DNA from: an uncultured Nitrospina sp.
GTDB lineage: Bacteria; Nitrospinota; Nitrospinia; Nitrospinales; VA-1
DNA length: 6,926 bases
Reading direction: 5' to 3'
Assembly (NCBI GenBank): GCA_950072225.1
Contig: CATMOP010000105.1
Span: forward strand, 1-6,926
The notes under the pieces are model-generated. The model did no database searches. It saw nothing but the letters and a program-made list of their open reading frames with translations, and had not been told where the DNA came from. Within the stretch, counting starts at the first letter, position 1. Each line of letters begins with the position of its first letter. Both the position numbers and the translations under genes were made by a program. Of the stretch, positions 1 through 6,926 are shown piece by piece.

Positions 1-1362
<1,362 letters not shown>

Positions 1363-1486
1363 CAGGGACTTCTCCTTTTTGAGGTTTTCGCAAACCGCTG
1401 AAATTTTCTATAATTTTCCGCAGCCTGCCGAATCTAAACAATCCAGAGGCTTTAAAAACTAAACGATGATTTTTAATTGCGACGAA
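1363..1486 (-). other. rpoB-rpoC spacer
   Basis: This 124-nt gap between the rpoB stop and the rpoC GTG holds the rpoC ribosome binding site and AT-rich sequence. An imperfect hairpin is possible around 1390-1425 on the minus strand (GCTG and AAATT pairing with AATTT and CAGC). I see no hairpin followed by a T-run and no convincing promoter, so the two genes are probably cotranscribed. Confidence 0.5.
1372..1376 (-). promoter_or_regulatory. Shine-Dalgarno site of rpoC (supports GTG start)
   Basis: The minus strand reads AAAAAGGAGAAGTCCCTG immediately before GTG. The AGGAG core ends 9 nt before the GTG at 1362, which is good spacing. No ATG is better placed relative to it, so this site decides the GTG start. 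Confidence 0.75.
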
Positions 1487-4400
1487 CTACTTTCCCGACT
1501 CGATCAACTCCACATCAATAGCCAAACTTTGCAGCTCTTTGATCAGAACGTTGAACGATTCAGGCAGGCTGGGATTCAAATGGGTGTCTCCCTTGACGAT
1601 CGCCTCATACATTCGCTTGCGACCCTCAACATCATCAGATTTTACCGTAAGCATTTCCTGTAGGGTATAAGCTGCGCCATAGGCTTCCAGTGCCCAGACT
1701 TCCATCTCCCCGAGTCTCTGCCCGCCAAACTGGGCCTTACCTCCCAGAGGTTGCTGAGTCACCAGAGAATACGGCCCCGTAGACCGGGCATGGATCTTGT
1801 CATCGACCAGATGGTGCAGTTTAAGCATATACAGGTAACCTACCATCACCTTTTGCCGGAAATACTGTCCGTTCCTTCCATCAATAAGAGTGATCTCTCC
1901 TGTTTTAGAGCAATTGCCCTTCACAAGAAGTTCCTTGACTTCATCCTCGCGGGCACCATCGAACACCGGGGTAGCCATGTGTTCACCAAGCGCTTTGGCG
2001 GCCATACCAAGATTGGTTTCGAGTATCTGACCTACATTCATTCTGGAGGGCACCCCCAGAGGATTGAGGATCAGTTCAATCGGCTGACCACTTTCCATAA
2101 AGGGCATATCCTCTTCCGGGACAATGGTAGAAACCACACCCTTATTCCCGTGGCGCCCAGCCATTTTATCGCCCACCTGCAATTTGCGTTTCATGGCCAT
2201 AAACACCTTGACCAGTTTGATCACACCCGGGGCCAAATCATCGCCTTTTTTCAAGCGCGCAACCTTTTCCTCCAACATGGACTTCAGAATTTGGACTTGA
2301 TTCTTGCAATTACTTTCCATTTCCTGAAGCGTTTTTTCATCGACAGCTTTGGTCGGAACTTTTGCAAGATCCTTGATACTCATTTTAGCGATCAATGCGT
2401 CATCAATCACCTGCCCCTTCTTAAAGCTGACCCGCCCTTTGGTTGTGGACTTCGCCGCTTCTTTACCCACGAGGAGGGAGCGCATCCTTTTCTCGGTTTC
2501 GTTTTTAACGATCTTTATTTCATCGTTGTAGTCCTTTTCAATGCGCGTGATCTCTTCTTCTTCTATAGCAAGGGTTCGGGAGTCTTTATCGATCCCTTTT
2601 CTGGAAAAGACCTTGACATCGATGACCGTTCCCTGGACTCCAGGAGGAACCCTGAGGGAAGTATCGCGCACATCTCCCGCCTTTTCGCCAAAGATCGCTT
2701 TAAGAAGTTTTTCTTCGGGACTCAATTGGGTCTCGCCTTTGGGCGTGATCTTGCCAACCATAATATCATTGGGTTTCACGTTGGCACCAATTCGGATGAT
2801 CCCACTTTCATCCAGATTCTTCAGGGCGTCTTCCCCGACATTGGCGATATCCCGGGTGATTTCTTCTTTACCCTGCTTGGTGTCACGAGCCTCCACCTCA
2901 AATTCTTCAATATGAATGGAGGTGTACACATCTTCTTTAACCAGCCTTTCACTAACGATGATGGCATCCTCAAAGTTGTAACCACCCCAAGGCATGAACG
3001 CCACAAGAATATTTCGCCCCAAAGCCAGCTCACCCTGATCAGTGGAAGGACCGTCTGCGAGCACATCACCGCGCTGGATATTGTCTCCCGAAAATACCCG
3101 GGGACGCTGGTTGACACAGGTATTTTGGTTCGACCGCTGAAATTTGCTCAGCGTATAAATATCCACATTCGAATCCAGCTGACTGCGCTTTGTCTTGATT
3201 TTGCCTTTGGACTTCTTTTCGGTGCGGATGACAATGCGAGTCGCATCGACGCTGATGACCTCGCCATCATTTTCAGCGATCACTACCGCCCCGGAATCAT
3301 GGGCCACGATCGCCTCCATACCCGTTCCCACCAGAGGCGCCTCAGCCCGCACAAGAGGAACTGCCTGCCTCTGCATGTTCGAGCCCATCAGGGCACGGTT
3401 AGCGTCATCGTTTTCAAGAAAAGGAATTAGAGACGCCGCCACACTGATTAACTGCTTGGGCGACACGTCCATATAATCCACCTTGTCACTGGGAGACAAG
3501 ATAAAATCGCCACCTTTTCTGGCCGACACAATAGACTGAACGAATTTCTTTTTCTCATCCAGTTCGACATTAGCCTGGGCGATAATAAATTGATTCTCTA
3601 CCAAAGCAGTGTGAAACTCGACATCATTTTTGGCTACGGAACCCTCAACTTTGCGGTAGGGCGTTTCAATAAAACCATAAGTATTCACCCTGGCATAGGT
3701 GCTCAAGGAGGCGATCAGCCCAATATTTGGACCTTCAGGAGTTTCAATAGGACATATACGGCCATAATGCGTTGGGTGTACATCCCGCACCTCGAATCCT
3801 GCTCGCTCACGGGTCAACCCGCCCGGACCCAACGCGCTCAACCGTCGCTTGTGTGTCACCTCGGACAAAGGGTTGGTCTGGTCCATAAACTGGGATAACT
3901 GACTACTACCAAAAAATTCCTTGATTGCGGCCGTCACGGGCTTGGAATTGATCAGGTCGTGCGGCATGGCAACATCCAAATCCTGGATAGACATGCGCTC
4001 TACGATGGCCCGCTCCATGCGCACCATTCCCACGCGGAACTGGTTTTCCAGAGACTCTCCCACAGCGCGAACCCTGCGGTTGCCGAGATGGTCAATATCG
4101 TCAATAGCACCGATCCCATTCCTGAGATCGACAATATACTTCACCACGGCGACCATATCTTCCAAGGTCAACAACCGGTTTTCCAAGGGAATGTCCAACC
4201 CAAACTTCTGGTTCATCTTGATCCTGCCAACCACAGACAAATTATATCGCTTGGGGTTGAAGAACAGGTTGCTGAACAGCGACCGGGCGATTTCCGGTGT
4301 CGGAGGGTCTCCAGGGCGGAGCCTTTTGTAGACCTCGCGAATGGCATCATCCTGAGTCTGGGTTTTGGCCGCAACAAGGGTATCGCGAATGGCGGTATCA

Positions 4401-5701
4401 GACGATTCCTCATCAATGTGAAGAATTTTAATCTCACTCAGCTTATTCTTTTTTATAACCTCAAAAACGCCTTCGGTAATCTCCTGATTCGAATCGACCT
4501 CTATCTCGCCGGTCTCGGGATCAATGATTTCGTCAAACAGGTATCGGCCAATCAGGCTTTCCGGGTCAATCTCCACCTTCGTAGACCTGGACATCCTTTT
4601 CAGCTTCTTGGCTACGGTCACGGAAACTTTCTTACCGGATTTGAGCAGAACATCATCCGTTTTAGGGTCGATAACATCCTCTTTAACCTTGAACCCGATC
4701 AACAGGTTCTTACTGTTCATAAAGAACCGCGAATCTTTACTGATGCTGATTTTCTCGATCGGGTAATAGGTTTCAAGAATGGTCTTGGTATCCATGCCAA
4801 AGGCTTGAAGCAGGATGGTCGCTGGCAGTTTGCGTCGGCGGTCAATCTTTACATACAAAATATCTTTAATATCAAACTCGAAGTCCACCCAGGAACCCCG
4901 ATCCGGGATAATCCTCGCAGAAAAGAGAATCTTGCCGCTCACATGGGATTTTCCCTTATCATGCGAGAAAAACGCGCCTGGAGAACGGTGCATTTGACTC
5001 ACAATGACCCGCTCGACCCCGTTTATCATAAATGTTCCGGTGGGGCCCATCATCGGCATTTCACCAAGGAATATTTTCTGCTCCTTGACTTCCCTTACGG
5101 TATTAACAGTGACGGTGGGAACCTTATGATCCTCCAAAACTTTCAGAATTTCATTGGTGATTTCTGTTTTTGCGGAGATCAGGGTTTTAGAGGTCTTGGG
5201 ACGCTTAACCTCTTCGACAATCATCCTGCCTTTCAAGTCCTTCAGGGAACGCGCGTTGACATCAATCACTTCCCGGTCGAAAAGGACCAGCCTGACCATT
5301 ATCTTTATGGGGTCAGAATAGGAAAGACCTTTCTGCCGGCACTCACTGAGCTTGTGCTTTCCCTTGTAGGTGACTTCCTGTTTACAGGAAAGACATATGA
5401 CTCCCGGTCCGCCGAGTTCCTTGAACTCGCCGCAACCGCATTCCCAAATACCGACCTCAAATCCGACATACTCGATACGGGCATTGATATTCAAGTCGGA
5501 AATCGGAAAAACGTCACTAAAGACCTCTTCCAATCCCCTAAACTCGCGTTTGTTGGGGTCAACATCCCATTGCAGGAAGTATTCGAATGACTTCTTCTGA
5601 ATCTCGATCAGATTGGGAATATCTATGACCGTGGGAATCCGGGCGAAATTTTTTCTTTTTCTAAAATTGCCTAACGCTCTCTGGGAACGGTTCTTCGACA
5701 T
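1487..5701 (-). CDS. rpoB: RNA polymerase beta subunit, with extra zinc-ribbon-like insert
   Basis: Complete 1404-residue beta subunit of RNA polymerase, about 60 residues longer than the E. coli protein. The N-terminal protrusion starts near residue 20 (RIPTVIDIPNLIEIQKKSFE). The lobe lies at about 265-560. The rifampicin pocket spans 598-624 (GSSQLSQFMDQTNPLSEVTH...) with D607, H617, R620 and S622 equivalent to E. coli D516, H526, R529 and S531, a normally rifampicin-sensitive configuration. Further motifs are PIETPEGPNIGLI at 651-663, NFEDAIIVSERLV at 909-921, a proteobacterial-type second insertion at about 1030-1155, GDKMAGRHGNKGVVS at 1177-1191 with K1179 and K1187, and GGKAQFGGQRLGEMEVWALE at 1320-1339. 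The ATG start has AGAAGGA 9 nt upstream. Odd: residues 86-110 add a four-cysteine zinc-ribbon-like motif (C88, C90, C103, C106), and about 146-201 are a second insert absent from E. coli beta. All core motifs are intact, so the gene looks functional. Confidence 0.99.
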   Translation of the reverse strand: MSKNRSQRALGNFRKRKNFARIPTVIDIPNLIEIQKKSFEYFLQWDVDPNKREFRGLEEVFSDVFPISDLNINARIEYVGFEVGIWECGCGEFKELGGPGVICLSCKQEVTYKGKHKLSECRQKGLSYSDPIKIMVRLVLFDREVIDVNARSLKDLKGRMIVEEVKRPKTSKTLISAKTEITNEILKVLEDHKVPTVTVNTVREVKEQKIFLGEMPMMGPTGTFMINGVERVIVSQMHRSPGAFFSHDKGKSHVSGKILFSARIIPDRGSWVDFEFDIKDILYVKIDRRRKLPATILLQAFGMDTKTILETYYPIEKISISKDSRFFMNSKNLLIGFKVKEDVIDPKTDDVLLKSGKKVSVTVAKKLKRMSRSTKVEIDPESLIGRYLFDEIIDPETGEIEVDSNQEITEGVFEVIKKNKLSEIKILHIDEESSDTAIRDTLVAAKTQTQDDAIREVYKRLRPGDPPTPEIARSLFSNLFFNPKRYNLSVVGRIKMNQKFGLDIPLENRLLTLEDMVAVVKYIVDLRNGIGAIDDIDHLGNRRVRAVGESLENQFRVGMVRMERAIVERMSIQDLDVAMPHDLINSKPVTAAIKEFFGSSQLSQFMDQTNPLSEVTHKRRLSALGPGGLTRERAGFEVRDVHPTHYGRICPIETPEGPNIGLIASLSTYARVNTYGFIETPYRKVEGSVAKNDVEFHTALVENQFIIAQANVELDEKKKFVQSIVSARKGGDFILSPSDKVDYMDVSPKQLISVAASLIPFLENDDANRALMGSNMQRQAVPLVRAEAPLVGTGMEAIVAHDSGAVVIAENDGEVISVDATRIVIRTEKKSKGKIKTKRSQLDSNVDIYTLSKFQRSNQNTCVNQRPRVFSGDNIQRGDVLADGPSTDQGELALGRNILVAFMPWGGYNFEDAIIVSERLVKEDVYTSIHIEEFEVEARDTKQGKEEITRDIANVGEDALKNLDESGIIRIGANVKPNDIMVGKITPKGETQLSPEEKLLKAIFGEKAGDVRDTSLRVPPGVQGTVIDVKVFSRKGIDKDSRTLAIEEEEITRIEKDYNDEIKIVKNETEKRMRSLLVGKEAAKSTTKGRVSFKKGQVIDDALIAKMSIKDLAKVPTKAVDEKTLQEMESNCKNQVQILKSMLEEKVARLKKGDDLAPGVIKLVKVFMAMKRKLQVGDKMAGRHGNKGVVSTIVPEEDMPFMESGQPIELILNPLGVPSRMNVGQILETNLGMAAKALGEHMATPVFDGAREDEVKELLVKGNCSKTGEITLIDGRNGQYFRQKVMVGYLYMLKLHHLVDDKIHARSTGPYSLVTQQPLGGKAQFGGQRLGEMEVWALEAYGAAYTLQEMLTVKSDDVEGRKRMYEAIVKGDTHLNPSLPESFNVLIKELQSLAIDVELIESGK
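5099..5266 (-). other. Second lineage-specific insert in RpoB, about 55 residues
   Basis: Residues about 146-201 separate LVLFDRE from VREVKEQKIFLGEMP. In E. coli beta these two conserved blocks are about ten residues apart. The insert is rich in Lys, Glu, Thr and Val (for example KDLKGRMIVEEVKRPKTSKT), has no cysteine, and may form an alpha/beta extension (NEILKVLEDHKVP looks helical). The frame and codon use do not change, so it is part of the gene and not an artefact. Its function is unknown. Confidence 0.65.
5372..5446 (-). other. Zinc-ribbon-like segment inside RpoB resembling the RpoC zinc-binding domain
   Basis: Residues 86-110 of RpoB read W-E-C-x-C-G, then x-x-K, then G-V-I-C-x-x-C and E-V, with cysteines at 88, 90, 103 and 106. 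The spacing C-x-C-x12-C-x2-C is identical to that of the RpoC zinc-binding domain (C69, C71, C84, C87) in this window. Thirteen of 25 positions are identical when aligned without gaps. In E. coli beta the equivalent place goes almost directly from the LGEP turn to the ECQIRG segment and has no such motif. Zinc binding is inferred from the pattern. Origin by copying from rpoC or by convergence cannot be told from one sequence. Confidence 0.75.
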
Positions 5702-5733
5702 AAGGTGACATCCTTCTATAAGAAAGATTAACG

Positions 5734-5762
5734 AAAAATTTACCTGTTAAGGCATGGGTAAA
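5734..5762 (-). terminator. Possible attenuator hairpin between rplL and rpoB
   Basis: On the minus strand TTTACC (5762-5757 complement) and GGTAAA (5744-5739 complement) can form a 6-bp stem around a 12-nt loop, followed directly by five T. The stem is short and AT-rich, so termination would be inefficient at best. A partial attenuator in the rplL-rpoB gap is known in E. coli, which makes the position suggestive. This is a weak call. Confidence 0.25.
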
Positions 5763-5782
5763 ATTATTATTCCCGTTTTCCG

Positions 5783-6160
5783 TTACTTCACCTCCACCGT
5801 TCCGCCAACTTCTTCAATTTTCTTTTGAATTTCTTCAGCTTCCTCTTTCTTCACGCCTTCCTTGATAGCTTTGGGAGCGGCCTCTACCAAATCTTTAGCA
5901 TCTTTCAACCCTAAGGCTGTAATGGTGCGGACTTCCTTGATCACCTGAATTTTCTTATCACCTATGGCAGTAAGAATCACATCGAACTCGGTTTTCTCTT
6001 CGGCGGCGGACTCCCCCCCTGCCGCAGGGGCTGCAACCGCAACTGCTGGTGCCGCTGCGGTCACACCATATTTGTCTTCCAATTCTTTTACAAACTCGGA
6101 CATTTCCAGAACAGTCATATTATCTATGAAGGAAACTACATCTTCCTTTGTGGCGGCCAT
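5783..6160 (-). CDS. rplL: 50S ribosomal protein L7/L12
   Basis: Complete 125-residue L7/L12, the usual length. It is the mobile stalk protein that binds L10 as dimers and recruits translation GTPases to the large ribosomal subunit. The N-terminal dimerisation domain covers about residues 1-34 (MAATKEDVVSFIDNMTVLEM, then VKELEDKYGV). An Ala/Val/Pro-rich flexible hinge covers about 35-55. The globular C-terminal domain starts near 57 with EKTEFDVIL and carries KKIQVIKEVRTITALGLKDA and the factor-binding helix KDLVEAAPKAIKEGV. The ATG at 6160 has an excellent AAAGGAGGG Shine-Dalgarno 5 nt upstream. It sits between the rplJ remnant and rpoB, the standard order. The preceding spacer is unusually long and may set the extra L12 output needed to outnumber L10. 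Nothing in the coding sequence is abnormal. Confidence 0.99.
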   Translation of the reverse strand: MAATKEDVVSFIDNMTVLEMSEFVKELEDKYGVTAAAPAVAVAAPAAGGESAAEEKTEFDVILTAIGDKKIQVIKEVRTITALGLKDAKDLVEAAPKAIKEGVKKEEAEEIQKKIEEVGGTVEVK

Positions 6161-6436
6161 TACGCCCTCCTTTCAATGATTGTGGTATTTTGAATTATGT
6201 TTAAATTTTTAATAATTTTTGAGAATCTTTGCTTAATATTTCGGTAATTTTGTCTAAGGCAACCACTAAGCGTGGGGCCTCGAGCAATAACTTTTATAGG
6301 CTAGCAAAGGGTTATCTCGGCTTGATGAGCCTTTGCTATCTGCCCTCGGCGGACTCGCCAACCCTTATTTATAAGAACCGCTCATAGCCAAAAGCGATTT
6401 TTAGAAATACCCTTTGCAACGGCCCTCAAGGCCAAC
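6161..6436 (-). other. Long rplJ-rplL spacer with potential RNA structure
   Basis: This 276-nt gap is long for rplJ-rplL, which is usually tens of bases. In the mRNA sense it begins with a small GGCC/GGCC hairpin just after the rplJ stop, followed by GGCG-AGTC-CGCC near 6350. The competing repeats described separately come next, then a stem GGC/GCC plus CCAC/GTGG at 6258-6279. The last ~80 nt are very AT-rich and lead to the strong rplL ribosome binding site. A weak promoter-like pair, TTGCCT (6262-6257) and TATTAA (6238-6233) with 18-nt spacing, could give extra rplL transcripts, but it is not convincing. No ORF of note is present. Confidence 0.55.
6227..6417 (-). repeat. Mutually exclusive complementary repeats (candidate RNA switch)
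   Basis: In transcript order: A is GCAAAGGGT (6417-6409), B is TAGCAAAGG (6338-6330), C is CCTTTGCTA (6310-6302, preceded by AC) and D is AGCAAAG (6233-6227). C can pair with A (9 bp), with B (9 bp, loop 19 nt) or with D (7 bp), but with only one at a time. B-C is the local hairpin. A-C would span the GGCG/CGCC hairpin, and D-C would fold the region nearer rplL. No T-run follows B-C, so it is not an intrinsic terminator. The pairing is seen directly; any regulatory role is inferred. Confidence 0.4.
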
Positions 6437-6517
6437 TTATTCTGATCCTTTTTTCTCGCGGATCGCGTCCAGTGTTCCCACAAGCTTTCTCAATAAACTA
6501 TTAAAAAAACCGGCAAA
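6437..6517 (-). pseudogene. rplJ: 3' end of ribosomal protein L10 gene, truncated
   Basis: Twenty-six codons ending in TAA at 6437 encode a typical L10 C-terminus: FAGFFNSLLRK, then LVGTLDAIREKK and GSE. L10 anchors L12 dimers at the stalk base, and its gene normally precedes rplL, as here. Upstream the frame meets TAG at 6518-6520, and no minus-strand frame between 6520 and 6926 encodes anything like the remaining ~150 residues. A simple frameshift is therefore excluded. L10 is nearly always needed for normal growth, so either an intact copy lies elsewhere or, more likely, unrelated sequence has been joined here during assembly or amplification. Confidence 0.7.
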
Positions 6518-6520
6518 CTA
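6490..6520. other. Sequence junction: L10 operon to unrelated DNA
   Basis: Left of this zone the minus strand encodes the L10 tail. Right of it coding potential moves to the plus strand, with overlapping small genes. A run of A (6503-6509) lies in the zone. No insertion-sequence ends, target-site duplication or tRNA are visible, which fits a chimeric join better than a transposition. The exact base cannot be determined. Confidence 0.6.
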
Positions 6521-6569
6521 CCAGGACATACAGGTCCACATGGAACAAAACCAACAGAACGATGAATGA
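6510..6569 (+). CDS. 3' tail of an unidentified plus-strand ORF
   Basis: The frame ending in TGA at 6567-6569 reads PANYQDIQVHMEQNQQNDE before the stop and stays open leftward through the junction, where it becomes the meaningless antisense of rplJ. Its stop overlaps the ATG of the next gene in ATGAATGA (6562-6569), an arrangement typical of translationally coupled genes. That is the main reason to regard it as the real end of a gene whose beginning was lost at the junction. Alternatively it is chance, or a 9-codon peptide starting at 6540. I do not recognise a family. Confidence 0.3.
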   Translation, partial: PANYQDIQVHMEQNQQNDE

Positions 6570-6831
6570 AATATGTAAAATGTGTTTTGGATCCGGGTTT
6601 CTAATATACTGTATTGTGCCGCCCAAACCCTGTCCTAGATGCAAAGGCAAAGGAACAGTTAAAATCAAAACCAAAAAAAACAACTCCCATTTTTACTGGA
6701 TAAAACTTTTAAGAAGAAAGAGCCTTATGGATAACTCTAGACTAGTCTTTGGGTGGTTTTTTATTGTTGGAATTATTGCTTTCTTTATTATGATGATGGG
6801 ATTACTCTATGTATGGGCATTTGTAAAATGA
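6562..6831 (+). CDS. Small membrane protein with two DnaJ-type CxxCxGxG zinc motifs
   Basis: An 89-residue protein of unrecognised family. The N-terminal part has two exact CxxCxGxG motifs as found in the DnaJ/Hsp40 zinc-binding region: C5-x-x-C8-x-G10-x-G12 and C24-x-x-C27-x-G29-x-G31, with an extra C17. Two such motifs can together hold one zinc ion; that is inferred. A Lys/Arg-rich linker (about 32-53) follows, and then one hydrophobic helix at about 61-87 (LVFGWFFIVGIIAFF, then MMMGLLYVWAF). The basic residues before the helix predict a cytoplasmic N-terminus. It has no J domain, so it is not DnaJ itself. There is no clear Shine-Dalgarno, but its ATG overlaps the stop of the upstream frame and its TGA overlaps the next ATG, suggesting translational coupling. 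An internal start at M56 would give only the membrane helix. Its genomic origin is uncertain because it lies beyond the junction. Confidence 0.65.
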   Translation: MNEICKMCFGSGFLIYCIVPPKPCPRCKGKGTVKIKTKKNNSHFYWIKLLRRKSLMDNSRLVFGWFFIVGIIAFFIMMMGLLYVWAFVK

Positions 6832-6926
6832 CTTTAAAAAATTATTTACTTTTAGGAGTTTCCCGCTTTACTTTGTTTCGTTGCATGTTAGGAGAAACAA
6901 AAATTATCTGTGTTAACGGACAAATA
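6828..6926 (+). CDS. Start of an unidentified ORF, cut by window edge
   Basis: An ATG at 6828 overlaps the TGA of the preceding gene as ATGA, and the frame stays open for 33 codons to the window end. It begins MTLKNYLLLGVSRFTLFRCM and continues LGETKIICVNGQI. The four-base overlap is the main support. No Shine-Dalgarno is obvious and the fragment is too short to assign a family. The first 20 residues are hydrophobic and basic, but I would not call a signal peptide from this. Confidence 0.4.
   Translation, partial: MTLKNYLLLGVSRFTLFRCMLGETKIICVNGQI

Noticed and set aside
1751..3430. 559-codon open frame on the plus strand
   Set aside because: It lies wholly antisense to rpoB, whose frame encodes an intact conserved protein. 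The translation is rich in His, Phe and Arg without domains, as expected from the antisense of a biased gene.
3830..3910. Rifampicin-resistance changes in RpoB
   Set aside because: The pocket residues D607, H617, R620 and S622 are the sensitive types. The few differences from E. coli are conservative.
3959..5590. 543-codon open frame on the plus strand
   Set aside because: Also antisense to rpoB. It arises because rpoB seldom uses codons whose complement gives a stop in this phase. No motif or start signal supports it.
6302..6338. Intrinsic terminator at the TAGCAAAGG/CCTTTGCTA hairpin
   Set aside because: The stem is good, but no T-run follows on either strand.
6490..6520. Insertion sequence or phage attachment site at the junction
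   Set aside because: No terminal inverted repeats, target duplication, integrase or tRNA gene is visible near it.
6501..6683. 60-codon hydrophobic frame on the minus strand
   Set aside because: It is antisense to the CxxCxGxG gene, crosses the junction, and has no L10 similarity or ribosome binding site.
6437..6926. Frameshifted but otherwise complete rplJ
   Set aside because: I read the minus strand in other frames to the right of 6520 and found no L10-like sequence, so a single indel cannot explain the loss.

Overview
The window is a stretch of a bacterial ribosomal-protein/RNA-polymerase operon, read on the minus strand: the last codons of rplJ (L10), a long spacer, rplL (L7/L12), rpoB (beta subunit) and the first 454 codons of rpoC (beta' subunit). 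A short plus-strand cluster of small, overlapping, unrecognised genes occupies the right end. The RpoB architecture (proteobacterial-style second sequence insertion, E. coli-like lobe) points to a Gram-negative bacterium. My impression is a Nitrospinota- or deltaproteobacteria-like, probably uncultivated aquatic lineage, but I hold that weakly.

Layout. 1-1362 (-): 5' part of rpoC, cut by the window edge just before the catalytic NADFDGD motif. 1363-1486: rpoB-rpoC spacer. 1487-5701 (-): complete rpoB. 5702-5782: rplL-rpoB spacer with a weak attenuator-like hairpin. 5783-6160 (-): complete rplL. 6161-6436: unusually long rplJ-rplL spacer with competing complementary repeats. 6437-6517 (-): only the last 26 codons of rplJ. 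About 6490-6520: sequence junction. 6510-6926 (+): tail of one ORF, a complete 89-aa DnaJ-type zinc-motif membrane protein, and the start of a third ORF, joined by ATGAATGA and ATGA overlaps.

The gene products belong together: L10 anchors L7/L12 dimers on the ribosomal stalk, and beta with beta' forms the catalytic core of RNA polymerase. The operon order rplJ-rplL-rpoB-rpoC is the classical bacterial one.

Two things stand out. First, RpoB carries an extra C-x-C-x12-C-x2-C zinc-ribbon-like segment in its N-terminal beta1 region. It matches the zinc-binding domain of RpoC in this same window in spacing and in about half its residues, and it is followed by a second insert of about 55 residues. 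Second, the sequence appears to be a mosaic. The first ~385 bases of rpoC switch abruptly to a GC-rich, Sphingomonadales-like version, and rplJ is broken after its last 26 codons by unrelated sequence. Both breaks look more like assembly or amplification chimeras than natural gene structure, so the two ends should not be assumed to come from the same genome as the middle.
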